Assembly: GCF_001941845.1 (NCBI RefSeq)
Contig: NZ_CP018870.1
Location: 3,281,501 to 3,345,500 of the forward strand
Direction of reading: 5' to 3'
Length of the DNA stretch: 64,000 bases
Source: Streptomyces sp. TN58
GTDB lineage: Bacteria > Actinomycetota > Actinomycetes > Streptomycetales > Streptomycetaceae
The notes below the pieces were generated by a model. It was not told the origin of the DNA. It searched no databases and worked only from the letters and a program-made list of their open reading frames with translations. Position numbers and translations under genes: made by a program. Each line of letters opens with the position of its first letter. The first letter of the stretch is position 1. This document shows positions 7,796-16,351 of this stretch, in pieces.

Positions 7796-8488
7796 TTACG
7801 GGAGCCGGGGCACGCGGTAGGGGCCGCCGAGGCCCCAGGCCTGGTGGAGGACCGCGGCGAACTCGCCTGCCAGGCGGTGCTCGCCGGAGGCGTTCGGGTG
7901 GGTGCCGTCGTAGGTGTCCCGGTGGATGTCGTACGAGGCCGGGCGCGCGGCCAGCAGGATCGGCGAGGCGTCCGTGGTGAGGTCGGCCACCGCCTTCGCG
8001 AGGAGGTCGTTGAAGCGGTCCACCTCGGCGGCGAAGGGGGCGTCCTCCTCGGCGCGGCTGTTGGGGATGACGGGCAGCAGGACCATGCGGATGCCGGGGT
8101 GGGCCGCGCGGGCGCCCGCTGTGAAGCGGCGGACGTTGGCGGCGGTCTGCTCGGCGTCGGTGTAGAAGCCGAGGTCGATCAGGCCGAGGGAGACCAGGAG
8201 TACGTCCGGGCGGTGCGCGGCCACGGTCTCGCCCATGACGGGGGCCATGTGCTGCCAGCCCTCGCCCCAGCCGGCCAGGTGGCGGCGGGCGTGCTCGGGG
8301 AAGCCCGGGTCGGCGTACGCGTGGCTGACGGGAGCGTCGGCGGTGGTGTCGTAGACCTCGCAGCGCGGGCCGACGATCCGGTAGGGGCCGGCGAAGGTCG
8401 AGTCGAGGTGCTGCCACATCCGGTAGCGCCAGGTGTAGTCGCCGGCGCGTCCGATGGTCATGGAGTCGCCGACGAACATGAAACGCAT
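7796..8488 (-). CDS. SGNH/GDSL family hydrolase
   Basis: 230-residue esterase/lipase-like protein without a signal peptide. Block I is MFVGDSMT with Ser9 as nucleophile, and the C-terminal block DGTHPNASG supplies Asp194 and His197. The intermediate DVLLVSLGLIDLG corresponds to block III, although the usual GxND Asn is replaced by a Leu-Ile-Asp sequence, which may alter the oxyanion hole. The substrate is unknown. It is divergent from the exported propeller protein gene. Confidence 0.8.
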   Translation of the reverse strand: MRFMFVGDSMTIGRAGDYTWRYRMWQHLDSTFAGPYRIVGPRCEVYDTTADAPVSHAYADPGFPEHARRHLAGWGEGWQHMAPVMGETVAAHRPDVLLVSLGLIDLGFYTDAEQTAANVRRFTAGARAAHPGIRMVLLPVIPNSRAEEDAPFAAEVDRFNDLLAKAVADLTTDASPILLAARPASYDIHRDTYDGTHPNASGEHRLAGEFAAVLHQAWGLGGPYRVPRLP

Positions 8489-8564
8489 CCGGTCATCATC
8501 GCGGATCACGCGACAGAAGCATCTGTGACGCCGGACACGCGGCACGTACTGGCAGGCTGGGAGG

Positions 8565-9587
8565 ATGCCTCCGTCCCTGCCGTCCGCCACCGCCCGCGCG
8601 TCCGCCGCCGCGACCGCCCTCGCCGCCGCCACCGCCCTCGCCGTGCTGCCCGGCACGGCGTACGCGTCACAGTCCCCCGAGACGTCCTCGTTCACCATCT
8701 CCGATCCGCGGATCAAGGAGTCGAGCGGGCTGGCGGCCAGCCGGGTCCATCCGGGCGTCTACTGGACGCACAACGACAGCGACGACGGCCCGTACGTCTA
8801 CGCGGTGGACTCGGCCACCGGCAGCACCGTCGCCCGGGTGACGCTGACGGGCATCGGCAAGCCGCGGGACGTCGAGGCGATCTCGCTTGGCCCGGACGGA
8901 CAGCTCTACGTCGGCGACATCGGCGACAACCGGGGCGGCACCTGGGACCACGTGTGGGTCTACCGCTTCCCGGAGCCGCGGCAGCTGGGTGATGTCACCG
9001 TCAAGGCGGCTCAGTTCACGGTGCGGTACGAGGACGGGCCGCGCAACGCCGAGTCCCTGATGGTGCATCCGGTGACGGGCCGGGTCTACATCGGGAGCAA
9101 GGACGAGAGCAGGGGCGGCCTGTACGAGGGCCCCGCGCAGCTGTCGGCGGGCGCCGACAACGTCTTCCGGCGGGTCGCGGACGTGCCGTGGGTGACGGAC
9201 GGGGCGTTCTCCCCGGACGGGAACCGGCTGACCCTGCGCGGCTACTTCACCGCCCGGACGTACCCGTGGAAGGACGGTCGGCCGGTGGGCGAGGGCGAGC
9301 GGGTGGACGCGCCGTGGCAGGGGCAGGCGGAGTCGGTGACGTACACCGCGGACGGCTCCGCGCTGATGTTCGGCTCGGAGGGTGCGAGCAGCCGGGTGGT
9401 GGCGGTCCCGGCGGCGGCGGCCCCCTCGTCCGGCGGTTCGGCCTCGCCGCAGCCGGGGTCGCCGTCGGACGCGGTGAGCTCGCCGGAGCCGACGGGCAGC
9501 TTCGGCAAGGGCGCGCTGGTCCTGGCGGCGGGCCTGGTCATCGTCTTCGGTGCGAAGCGGCTCTTCCGCCGCCGCGCGCGGGACTGA
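8565..9587 (+). CDS. Exported propeller-like protein with C-terminal membrane anchor
   Basis: 340 residues. A signal peptide (about 1-34, ending near TAYAS) is followed by a beta-rich region with propeller-like blades (YVYAVDSATGSTVARVTL, GQLYVGDIGDN, GRVYIGSKDES). Residues about 285-310 form a Ser/Pro/Gly-rich linker, then a transmembrane helix (GALVLAAGLVIVFG) and an Arg-rich cytoplasmic end. This is the layout of a surface-displayed, membrane-anchored protein. No catalytic motif was recognised. Confidence 0.75.
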   Translation: MPPSLPSATARASAAATALAAATALAVLPGTAYASQSPETSSFTISDPRIKESSGLAASRVHPGVYWTHNDSDDGPYVYAVDSATGSTVARVTLTGIGKPRDVEAISLGPDGQLYVGDIGDNRGGTWDHVWVYRFPEPRQLGDVTVKAAQFTVRYEDGPRNAESLMVHPVTGRVYIGSKDESRGGLYEGPAQLSAGADNVFRRVADVPWVTDGAFSPDGNRLTLRGYFTARTYPWKDGRPVGEGERVDAPWQGQAESVTYTADGSALMFGSEGASSRVVAVPAAAAPSSGGSASPQPGSPSDAVSSPEPTGSFGKGALVLAAGLVIVFGAKRLFRRRARD

Positions 9588-9624
9588 CGGCCCGGACCGG
9601 CGGGCGCGGCCGGGGCCGTACGGG

Positions 9625-10551
9625 TTACGAGTGGCCGAGGTCCAGGTCCGCGGCCTGGGCGTCGGGGGCCGGTGCGGGGGCGGTGTCCGCGGCCGTCGGC
9701 CGCAGGACGAACTCGTCCGAGGCCATCGAGTCGAGGACCGGCGGCGCCGGCCGCAGCGGCGCCGGCATGACCGCGGCCTCGGAGTGGCCGCCGCAGCCGT
9801 AGGACAGCGACACCAGGCGGCCGTCGGCCGGGCTGAACTCGTTCGCGCAGACACCGAAGGCCTGCCCCAGCGAGCCGCCGATGGCGACGAGGAAGCCGCA
9901 GGAGACGCAGGACGCGGGGGCGGCCTGCGCCATCGGGGTCTTCGCGCCGAAGGACTCGTCCCAGCGGTCGGCTGCGCTGTGCAGCCCGTACCGGGAGAGC
10001 ACGCGCGCCCGGCGCATGCCCAGTTCCTCGGCGACGGCCGTGATGGAGCCGCGGGCGGGGACCGTCAGACGGTCGGTGACGTCGGCGTCCTCGGCCTCGA
10101 CCAGTTCGGCCATCTCGGTGGAGACGACGGAGTTCGGCGGCGGGGCGTCCTCGCCCGACCAGCCCGGCTCCAGCCGCAGGTCGTCGGCCTCGGTGGGCAG
10201 CAGGTCGCCCGGTCCCATGTCGCCGGGGCGCAGCCGCTCGCTCCAGGGCACCCACTCGGGGGCCAGCAGGGCGTCGTCGCCGGGGAGCAGCACCGTTTCG
10301 TCGAGGGTGACGTTCTTGGCGCGGGAGGCGCGGGCGACGGTGACGGCCCAGCGCCAGCCGCGGTATCCCGGTTCCTTGGACTCGAAGAAGTGGGTGACGA
10401 CGCGGTCGCCCTCCGCCACGGCGGAGACGTGTGCGCCCACCACGCCGGGGAAGGCTGCCTCCTCGGCGGCCGCGCGGGCGAGTTCCACCGCCTCGACACA
10501 CAGGCGGTCGGGGGTACGCGGGGTACGGCTTCGCGTCGTCGCAGCACTCAC
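9625..10551 (-). CDS. DUF3027 family protein
   Basis: 308-residue cytosolic actinobacterial protein matching the DUF3027 pattern: a conserved N-terminal half with HFFESKEPGYRGWRW and a cysteine-containing block CVSCGFLVAIGGSLGQAFGVCANEFSPADG followed by SLSYGCGGHSE. The cysteines suggest a metal site, but this is inference. The C-terminus is a low-complexity Ala/Pro tail. It is divergent from the MFS gene across 328 bases. Function is unknown. Confidence 0.82.
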   Translation of the reverse strand: MSAATTRSRTPRTPDRLCVEAVELARAAAEEAAFPGVVGAHVSAVAEGDRVVTHFFESKEPGYRGWRWAVTVARASRAKNVTLDETVLLPGDDALLAPEWVPWSERLRPGDMGPGDLLPTEADDLRLEPGWSGEDAPPPNSVVSTEMAELVEAEDADVTDRLTVPARGSITAVAEELGMRRARVLSRYGLHSAADRWDESFGAKTPMAQAAPASCVSCGFLVAIGGSLGQAFGVCANEFSPADGRLVSLSYGCGGHSEAAVMPAPLRPAPPVLDSMASDEFVLRPTAADTAPAPAPDAQAADLDLGHS

Positions 10552-10879
10552 TGGTCTCGTTCTCTCCTACGCCGTCTCACGTGTGCGCCGTCCGTACTGT
10601 CGTCCACAACGACCCGGCGGTGCTGTCCGTACGAGGCGCGGGCGGAGCGGACCAGAGGGCCGCGTCGACGTCCGCACCCGATCGGACTCCGGGCGCACCT
10701 CGCTGCGATCCATTCTGCGGGATCACGAAGAGGCGCGCGGCCAGGAGCAACCGCCGGTGGCGCGCTACGCACGCTACCTCCTCTCAAGCCCTGGGCACAC
10801 ATGCAAGGTCCGATTCGCGGACAAGCCGCCGGTTCCGCGACGCGCCGGGGGGCGCCCCGCGGGGGCCGGGTGGGGCACT
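10552..10879. promoter_or_regulatory. Divergent promoter region of the DUF3027 and MFS genes
   Basis: 328 bases with no credible gene on either strand. It must contain the start signals of both flanking genes, but I could not assign a convincing -35/-10 pair. Confidence 0.5.
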
Positions 10880-12256
10880 ATGTCGAGTGTGGCACCCGTA
10901 CGGTCGTCCGACGACGGCTCGGGACCGGCCAGGCGGGCCGGCCGGGCTGTCGGGCGTGCCCTGCACCTTCCGATCACCGGTCCGGCCAAGGGGATCCGGC
11001 GGGCCACACATGCCCACGGGGCCGGCGAATCAGGTCTGGGCAGGCTGATCGAGCTGCACGCGATCAACGGCGCCGGCGACATGATGATCACGGTGGCGCT
11101 GGCGTCGACGGTGTTCTTCTCGGTGCCCACGGACGAGGCGCGGGGCCGGGTGGCCCTGTACCTGGCGATCACGATGGCGCCGTTCACGGTGCTGGCCCCG
11201 GTGATCGGTCCGCTGCTGGACCGGCTGCCGCACGGGCGGCGGGCGTCGATGGCGGCGGCGATGCTGGCGAGGGCGGTCCTCGCGCTGCTGATGTCGGCCG
11301 TGGTGGCCACGGGGGGTCTTCAGCTGTATCCGGAGGCGCTGGGTGTGCTGGTGGCGTCCAAGTCGTACGGGGTGGTGCGCAGCGCGGTGGTGCCGCGGCT
11401 GCTTCCGCCGACGTTCTCACTCGTCAAGGCGAACTCGCGGGTGACGCTGGCCGGTCTGCTGGCCACGGGCGCGGCGGCGCCGGTGGCCGCCGGGCTGAAC
11501 TCGATCGGGCCGCAGTGGCCGCTGTACGGGGCGTGCGTCATCTTCATGGGCGGCGCCTTCGCGGCGTTCACGCTGCCGCACAAGGTGGACGAGGCCAGGG
11601 GTGAGCGCCGGGCCCGGCTGTCGACGCACGAGGCGCACTCGAAGCGGCCGGGGCTGCGGACGGTGACCCGCAGCGTGCTGTGCGGGCTGCTGGCGAACGC
11701 GGCGATGCGCGGGCTGTCCGGGTTCCTGATCTTCTTCCTGGCGTTCCTGCTGCGGGAGCATCCCCTGGCGGGGCAGAGCGCGGCGGTGTCGCTGGGGATC
11801 GTGGGCGTGTCGGCGGGCGTGGGCAACGCCTGCGGTACGGCGGTGGGCGCGTGGCTGCGGGCGCGCGCGCCGGAGGTGATCGTCGCGTCGGTGCTGTGCG
11901 TGACGTTGGGCATGGCGGTGCTGGCGGCCGTCTTCTACAGCGGGGTGTTCATGGCCGTGCTGGCGGCTACGGCGGGCTTCTGCCAGGCGCTGGCGAAGCT
12001 GTCGCTGGACGCGATGATCCAGCGGGACGTGCCGGAGGCGGTACGGACGTCCGCGTTCGCCCGTTCGGAGACGCTGCTGCAGGTGGCGTGGGTACTGGGC
12101 GGGGCGATCGGCATCGTGCTGCCGCTGAACGGCGTACTGGGCATGTCGGTGGCGGCGGTGATCGTCGCGCTGGGCGCGACGATGGCCGTCCGCGGCGCCC
12201 TGTCGGCCCCGCGCCACCACCCCCACCAGCACCCGTCCCGCCCCAGGGTTGCCTGA
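10880..12256 (+). CDS. MFS transporter, exporter-like
   Basis: 458-residue inner-membrane protein with about 10-12 hydrophobic helices between residues 60 and 440. It has a soluble N-terminal extension rich in Ser/Arg and a short His/Pro tail. The sequence around residues 100-120 (VLAPVIGPLLDRLPHGRR) resembles the loop 2/3 motif of the major facilitator superfamily. The substrate cannot be read. The ATG is preceded by GGGTGGGGC. Downstream lies a cluster of the dispersed GCCGGCGTTTGAGG element. Confidence 0.78.
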   Translation: MSSVAPVRSSDDGSGPARRAGRAVGRALHLPITGPAKGIRRATHAHGAGESGLGRLIELHAINGAGDMMITVALASTVFFSVPTDEARGRVALYLAITMAPFTVLAPVIGPLLDRLPHGRRASMAAAMLARAVLALLMSAVVATGGLQLYPEALGVLVASKSYGVVRSAVVPRLLPPTFSLVKANSRVTLAGLLATGAAAPVAAGLNSIGPQWPLYGACVIFMGGAFAAFTLPHKVDEARGERRARLSTHEAHSKRPGLRTVTRSVLCGLLANAAMRGLSGFLIFFLAFLLREHPLAGQSAAVSLGIVGVSAGVGNACGTAVGAWLRARAPEVIVASVLCVTLGMAVLAAVFYSGVFMAVLAATAGFCQALAKLSLDAMIQRDVPEAVRTSAFARSETLLQVAWVLGGAIGIVLPLNGVLGMSVAAVIVALGATMAVRGALSAPRHHPHQHPSRPRVA

Positions 12257-12312
12257 CCACCCCCACTCCCGCCGCCCTGTCCAGCCCCGCTCTTTCAGCC
12301 CCGCCGCCCTGT

Positions 12313-12360
12313 CCAGCCCCGCCGGCGTTTGAGGCGCGGGGGCCCGGGGCGGAGCCCCGC
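12313..12360 (+). repeat. Dispersed GCCGGCGTTTGAGG element, copy 1
   Basis: Core CCAGCCCCGCCGGCGTTTGA followed by GGCGCGGG and a GC-rich hairpin (GGGGC/GCCCC). It lies downstream of the MFS stop codon in the same orientation. Identical cores recur six more times in this window. Confidence 0.85.
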
Positions 12361-12364
12361 TCAT

Positions 12365-12414
12365 CCAGCCCCGCCGGCGTTTGAGGCGCGGGGGCCCGGG
12401 GGCAGCGCCCCCGC
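12365..12414 (+). repeat. Dispersed GCCGGCGTTTGAGG element, copy 2
   Basis: Directly follows copy 1. It has the same core with a different 3' hairpin (GGGGGC/GCCCCC). Together the two copies occupy much of the 330-base gap 12257-12586, which otherwise holds only degenerate CCAGCCCCG fragments and the promoter of the next gene. Confidence 0.85.
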
Positions 12415-12586
12415 AACGGCGCCGCGCCCGCCCGCGAACGGTCACCCCCGCCCCCCGGGGCAAGCCACGCCACGCCATGAACGGCCACCCCCGGCGGGAG
12501 CCAAACGGTGCCCGCCGCAAGCCACGCCGCAGGTCGCCGGTACCCCATGCAGCGGCGCGGCCCAGGGGCCCGATAGCCTTCGGCTC

Positions 12587-13075
12587 ATGACCGCACCGCT
12601 TTTCTCGGGTAGGGCCCGCCGCAGCGTCGCGGCCCTCGGAGCCGTGTCCGCCGGCCTCCTCCTCCTCTCCGCCTGCGACAAGCCGACCCCGCTCGCGACC
12701 GTGACGGTCGGCAGCTCGTCGGTGTCCGCCGAGGCCTCTTGCCACAACGACGGCAAGGAGCTCTCCATGGACGAGGTCCAGGAGTGCCTCACCAACCTCA
12801 AGAACCCCAAGACCATCGAGTACGGCCGGGGTGAAACGCTGCGCCTCGGCGTCGAGCCGGAGGTCGTCGAGGACGGCAAGCGCTGGTCGGCGGTTCTCGA
12901 CGGCCAGCCGATCACCGAGCCCTCGTCGAGCACGTACCGCAGCTTCCCGAACGCCGACGTCTTCGCGACGGGCGGCCAGGGCGAGGCGCCGACCTCGAAG
13001 AAGCTGGCCTTCCTGCAGATCGGCGAGGACGGCAAGCCGCTCGCCGTCTGGTCCTTCAACCTCAAGCTCAAGTAA
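12587..13075 (+). CDS. DUF2771 family lipoprotein
   Basis: 162 residues. The N-terminus has a basic start, a hydrophobic core and the lipobox LLLLSACDK, so the protein is expected to be lipid-anchored at Cys24 or thereabouts. The rest fits DUF2771, an actinobacterial family always found near menaquinone (mqn) genes in my memory of Streptomyces genomes. It lies 14 bases upstream of mqnB and is probably co-transcribed with it. Function is unknown. Confidence 0.78.
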   Translation: MTAPLFSGRARRSVAALGAVSAGLLLLSACDKPTPLATVTVGSSSVSAEASCHNDGKELSMDEVQECLTNLKNPKTIEYGRGETLRLGVEPEVVEDGKRWSAVLDGQPITEPSSSTYRSFPNADVFATGGQGEAPTSKKLAFLQIGEDGKPLAVWSFNLKLK

Positions 13076-13089
13076 CCGGGACCACCGCG

Positions 13090-13839
13090 GTGCGCGCGCT
13101 CGTCGTGACGGCGGTGGGGGCGGAGTCGGACTCCGTCCTCGCCGGTCTGACCCCTCATCCGGACAGTCCCGGGCCTGAGCCGCGCACGCTCCCCGGCGGG
13201 TACCTCATGACCCGCCGGGACCTTCCGGGCATCGCCTTCGACGTCCTCGTCGGCGGTGTCGGTCCGGCGGCGGCAGCCGCCGGCACCGCCACGGCCCTGG
13301 CCCTGGCCCTCGGCGGGGCCGAGTACGGGCTGGTCGTCAGCGCCGGCATCGGCGGCGGGTTCGCGCCCGCCGCCCCGGTCGGCTCCCTCGTGGTCGCGGA
13401 CGCGATCGTCGCCGCCGACCTGGGGGCGCAGACCCCCGACGGGTTCGTCGACGTGTCGGCGCTGGGCTTCGGGCACAGCGTGCACCTGCCGCCCGCCGAG
13501 CTGGCGGCCCGGGCCGCCGAGGCGACCGGGGCGCTGCTCGCGCCCGTACTGACCGTCTCCACCGTGACCGGGACCGCCGACGGGGCGGCCGCTCTGGCGG
13601 CCCGGCATCCGATGGCCGGGGCCGAGGCCATGGAGGGCTTCGGGGTCGCGGAGGCCGCCGCCGCGCACGGGCTGCCCGTACTGGAGATCCGCGCCGTGTC
13701 CAACGCCGTGGGGCCGCGCGACCGCGCCGCCTGGCGGATCGGGGACGCGCTGGCGGCGCTCGCCGAGGGCTTCCGCGTGCTGGGGCCCGTACTCGCGAAC
13801 TGGGGAGAACGCCATGAGCAACACCGTGGTCGACGGTGA
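13090..13839 (+). CDS. mqnB: Futalosine hydrolase
   Basis: 249 residues, nucleosidase fold. It hydrolyses futalosine (or a downstream nucleoside) to release hypoxanthine and dehypoxanthine futalosine in the alternative menaquinone pathway. The purine nucleoside phosphorylase/MTAN-type motifs are present: VVSAGIGGGF, and near residue 180 AEAMEGFGVAEAAAAHGLP with the Glu that contacts the ribose, followed by EIRAVSNAVGPRD. GTG start. Its 3' end overlaps mqnD by 26 bases, which suggests translational coupling. Confidence 0.92.
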   Translation: MRALVVTAVGAESDSVLAGLTPHPDSPGPEPRTLPGGYLMTRRDLPGIAFDVLVGGVGPAAAAAGTATALALALGGAEYGLVVSAGIGGGFAPAAPVGSLVVADAIVAADLGAQTPDGFVDVSALGFGHSVHLPPAELAARAAEATGALLAPVLTVSTVTGTADGAAALAARHPMAGAEAMEGFGVAEAAAAHGLPVLEIRAVSNAVGPRDRAAWRIGDALAALAEGFRVLGPVLANWGERHEQHRGRR

Positions 13840-14677
13840 ACCGCTGAAGATCGCCTATTCGCCGTGCCCGAACGACACGTTCGTGTTCGACGCGTGGGCG
13901 CACGGACGGGTGCCCGGCGCGCCGGCCCTGGACGTCACCTTCGCCGACATCGACGTCACCAACGGCATGGCCGAGCGCGGCGAGCTGGACGTGCTGAAGG
14001 TGTCCTACGCGGTGCTGCCGTGGGTGCTGGAGGACTACGCGCTGCTGCCGTGCGGCGGGGCCCTCGGGCGTGGCTGCGGACCGCTGGTGCTGACGGCGGA
14101 GCCGGACCTGGACCTGGCGGGGAAGACGGTCGCCGTGCCGAGCGAACGCTCCACCGCCTACCTGCTGTTCCGGCTGTGGGCGGCCGACGTGCTGCCGGAG
14201 GGCGTCGGCAAGGTGGTCGTCCTGCCGTTCCACGAGATCATGCCGGCGGTCCGGGACGGCCGGGTGGACGCCGGGCTGGTCATCCACGAGGCCCGGTTCA
14301 CCTACCAGGACTACGGCCTGCACTGCCTCGCCGACATGGGCGAGCACTGGGAGTCCACGACCGGTCTGCCGATCCCGCTCGGCGCGATCGTCGCCAAACG
14401 GTCGCTGGGCGCGGAGCGGCTGCGTGAGCTGGCCGAGTCGGCGCGCACCTCGGTCCGGATGGCCTGGGACGACCCGCAGGCCTCCCGCCCGTACGTCCGC
14501 GCGCACGCGCAGGAGCTGGACCCGGCCGTCGCCGACCAGCACATCGGCCTGTACGTCAACGAGTTCACGGCGGACCTGGGCGAGTCCGGTTACGCGGCGG
14601 TGCGCGGGCTGCTGACGCGGGCGGCGGCCGAGGGGCTGGTACCGGCCATCGCGCCGGGCGCGCTCACCTTCCCGTAG
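13814..14677 (+). CDS. mqnD: 1,4-dihydroxy-6-naphthoate synthase
   Basis: 287 residues of the MqnA/MqnD periplasmic-binding-protein-like family. The N-terminal IAYSPCPNDTFVFDAW, then DVTNGMAERGELDVLKVSYAV and the VIHEARFTYQDYGL segment, are characteristic of MqnD, which converts cyclic dehypoxanthine futalosine to 1,4-dihydroxy-6-naphthoate. It overlaps mqnB. This establishes the futalosine route for menaquinone in this organism; mqnA, mqnC and mqnE are outside the window. Confidence 0.93.
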   Translation: MSNTVVDGEPLKIAYSPCPNDTFVFDAWAHGRVPGAPALDVTFADIDVTNGMAERGELDVLKVSYAVLPWVLEDYALLPCGGALGRGCGPLVLTAEPDLDLAGKTVAVPSERSTAYLLFRLWAADVLPEGVGKVVVLPFHEIMPAVRDGRVDAGLVIHEARFTYQDYGLHCLADMGEHWESTTGLPIPLGAIVAKRSLGAERLRELAESARTSVRMAWDDPQASRPYVRAHAQELDPAVADQHIGLYVNEFTADLGESGYAAVRGLLTRAAAEGLVPAIAPGALTFP

Positions 14678-14709
14678 TACCCGTGGGGGTCCGCGCGCCG
14701 CACACGACC

Positions 14710-14741
14710 GCGCCCCGCCTCTCGTACGAGGGACGGGGCGC
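14710..14741. terminator. Bidirectional hairpin between mqnD and the cold-shock-domain gene
   Basis: Two 15-base arms pair with one mismatch and one wobble around TA. It lies between two convergent stop codons. Confidence 0.7.
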
Positions 14742-14758
14742 GGGGGTGCGTAGGCGGG

Positions 14759-15142
14759 TCAGACGTCGAGCTGGTCGGCCACCGCGCGCAGCAGGCCGGC
14801 GATCTTCGTGCCGTGCACCTTGTCGGGGTAGCGGCCGCGCTCAAGCATCGGGGTGATGTTCTCCAGCAGGGTGGTGAGGTCCTGCACGATCGAGGCGAGC
14901 TCGTCGGGCTTGCGGCGCTGGGCGGCCGCGACGGACGGCGCCGGATCCAGGACGGTCACCGAAAGTGCCTGGTCACCGCGCTGCCCGGCGACGACGCCGA
15001 ACTCGACTCGCTGACCGGGCTTGAGGGCGTCGACCCCGGCAGGGAGCACCGACGAGTGGACGAAGACGTCTCCGCCGTCGTCGCGGGAGAGAAAGCCGAA
15101 GCCCTTCTCACTGTTGAACCACTTGACCTTGCCGGTAGGCAC
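14759..15142 (-). CDS. Cold-shock-domain protein with C-terminal extension
   Basis: 127 residues. Residues 1-65 are a cold-shock domain with the RNA-binding motifs KGFGFLS and DVFVHSS, preceded by the typical TGKVKWFNSEKG. Unlike ordinary 67-residue cold-shock proteins, it continues for about 60 residues with a mostly helical segment (DELASIVQDLTTLLENITPML and a KIAGLLRAVADQLDV end). The extension may give oligomerisation or a partner interface. GTG start, with divergent promoter region shared with the small membrane gene at 15321. Confidence 0.85.
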   Translation of the reverse strand: MPTGKVKWFNSEKGFGFLSRDDGGDVFVHSSVLPAGVDALKPGQRVEFGVVAGQRGDQALSVTVLDPAPSVAAAQRRKPDELASIVQDLTTLLENITPMLERGRYPDKVHGTKIAGLLRAVADQLDV

Positions 15143-15320
15143 GTCCGTCCTCTGTCCTTGTGCTCGTCGGGGGTCCGAAGGGCCGCGAACGGCTCCGGAC
15201 AACAGCGCAGCGGGCCATGTGTGACCCGCCACCTCAAGGCTAATGGTCGGGGGCCGGGTGACAAGACGTTCCCCGGTCCTTCGCGGTCGGCTGCTTCGGC
15301 CAGGGAACTACCCTGGTGAG

Positions 15321-15572
15321 GTGACTGTTACTCCTCATTCGGACGAAGCGCGGCCCGGCGACGGACTGGTCAGGGCCGGCGGCATCGTGTTCATCGCCGG
15401 GGCCGTGGCCACCCTCGCCACGATGGCGCCGCTGTTCCTCGACATCGACCCGTTCCCGCCGTACGCGTGGGCCGTGTGCATGCTGATGGGCGTCGGCTTC
15501 GCGATCTCCGCCGCGGGCGTGCTGCGCTCGGCGGCGGCGCAGCGCAAGGCGGCGCGGGCCTCGCAGGCCTGA
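15321..15572 (+). CDS. Small two-helix membrane protein, 83 residues
   Basis: GTG start (GAGGTGACTGTTAC) with a nearby GGTGAG. Two hydrophobic helices (IVFIAGAVATLATMAPLFL and AWAVCMLMGVGFAISAAGVL) and a basic C-terminus (AAQRKAARASQA). It is a conserved-looking actinobacterial small integral membrane protein of unknown function. It converges on the HAD phosphatase gene after 27 bases. Confidence 0.7.
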   Translation: MTVTPHSDEARPGDGLVRAGGIVFIAGAVATLATMAPLFLDIDPFPPYAWAVCMLMGVGFAISAAGVLRSAAAQRKAARASQA

Positions 15573-15599
15573 GCCGGGGTTCCGGACAGCCGTCTCGGC

Positions 15600-16226
15600 T
15601 CAGACGGGCTGTGCGGCGACGTACCGTGCGAGCCATTCGGGCAGCGCGGTGAGGTCGGGCAGCACCACGTCCGCGCCCGCGGCGCGCAGTTCCGGCTCGG
15701 CGCAGGGGCCGGTCGGCACGGCCACGGACAGCGCGCCGGCGGTGCGGGCGCCGCGTACGTCGCCGATGTGGTCGCCGACGTACACCTGCGCGCCGTGCTC
15801 GCGCAGCGCGCCCGCCTTGGCCTCCGCCCACAGCCATCCGATGACCGCGTCCGGTTCTATGCCGAGGTGTGCCAGGTGCAGGCGGGCGTTGGGCTCGTGC
15901 TTGGCGGTGACGACGATCGCGCGGCCGCCCAGCGCCTGGACGGCCGCCACGGCCTCGCGGGCGCCGGGCAGCGCGGACGTCGGCTCGATGGCGTGGTCGG
16001 GGTAGATCTCCCGGTAGCGGTCCGTCATCGCCGGGATGTCGGCCTCCGGGAACCAGCGGCCGATCTCCTCCTCCAACGGGGGCCCCAGGCGCGTGACCGC
16101 GGCGTCGGCGTCGATGTACGTCCCCGTCTCGGCGGACAGCGCCCGGTAGACGGCCCGGATGCCCGGGCGGGAGTCGATCAGGGTCATGTCGAGGTCGAAG
16201 CCGACGGTGAGGTTCATGGGGCCCAT
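15600..16226 (-). CDS. HAD-superfamily phosphatase
   Basis: 208 residues, Gph/PGPase-like hydrolase. Motif I is FDLDMTLIDSR (nucleophile Asp and general acid Asp), motif II IVVTAKHE, motif III a Lys in the EAKAGALRE segment, and motif IV VYVGDHIGDV. The helical cap between motifs I and II is of the C1 type. Members dephosphorylate small phosphometabolites such as 2-phosphoglycolate; the substrate here is unknown. A second in-frame ATG lies three codons downstream. Confidence 0.85.
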   Translation of the reverse strand: MGPMNLTVGFDLDMTLIDSRPGIRAVYRALSAETGTYIDADAAVTRLGPPLEEEIGRWFPEADIPAMTDRYREIYPDHAIEPTSALPGAREAVAAVQALGGRAIVVTAKHEPNARLHLAHLGIEPDAVIGWLWAEAKAGALREHGAQVYVGDHIGDVRGARTAGALSVAVPTGPCAEPELRAAGADVVLPDLTALPEWLARYVAAQPV

Positions 16227-16351
16227 TGTGCCGAGCGGCCTGCGGACCTCCGCGGGCGGTGTGGCGGGCCTCCCCGAAACTCGTGTTCAACCTTTTCGCG
16301 GCGGGGGCGCTCAGGACAGGGGTGACGGACACGATGTGAGAGGGAGGGCGG

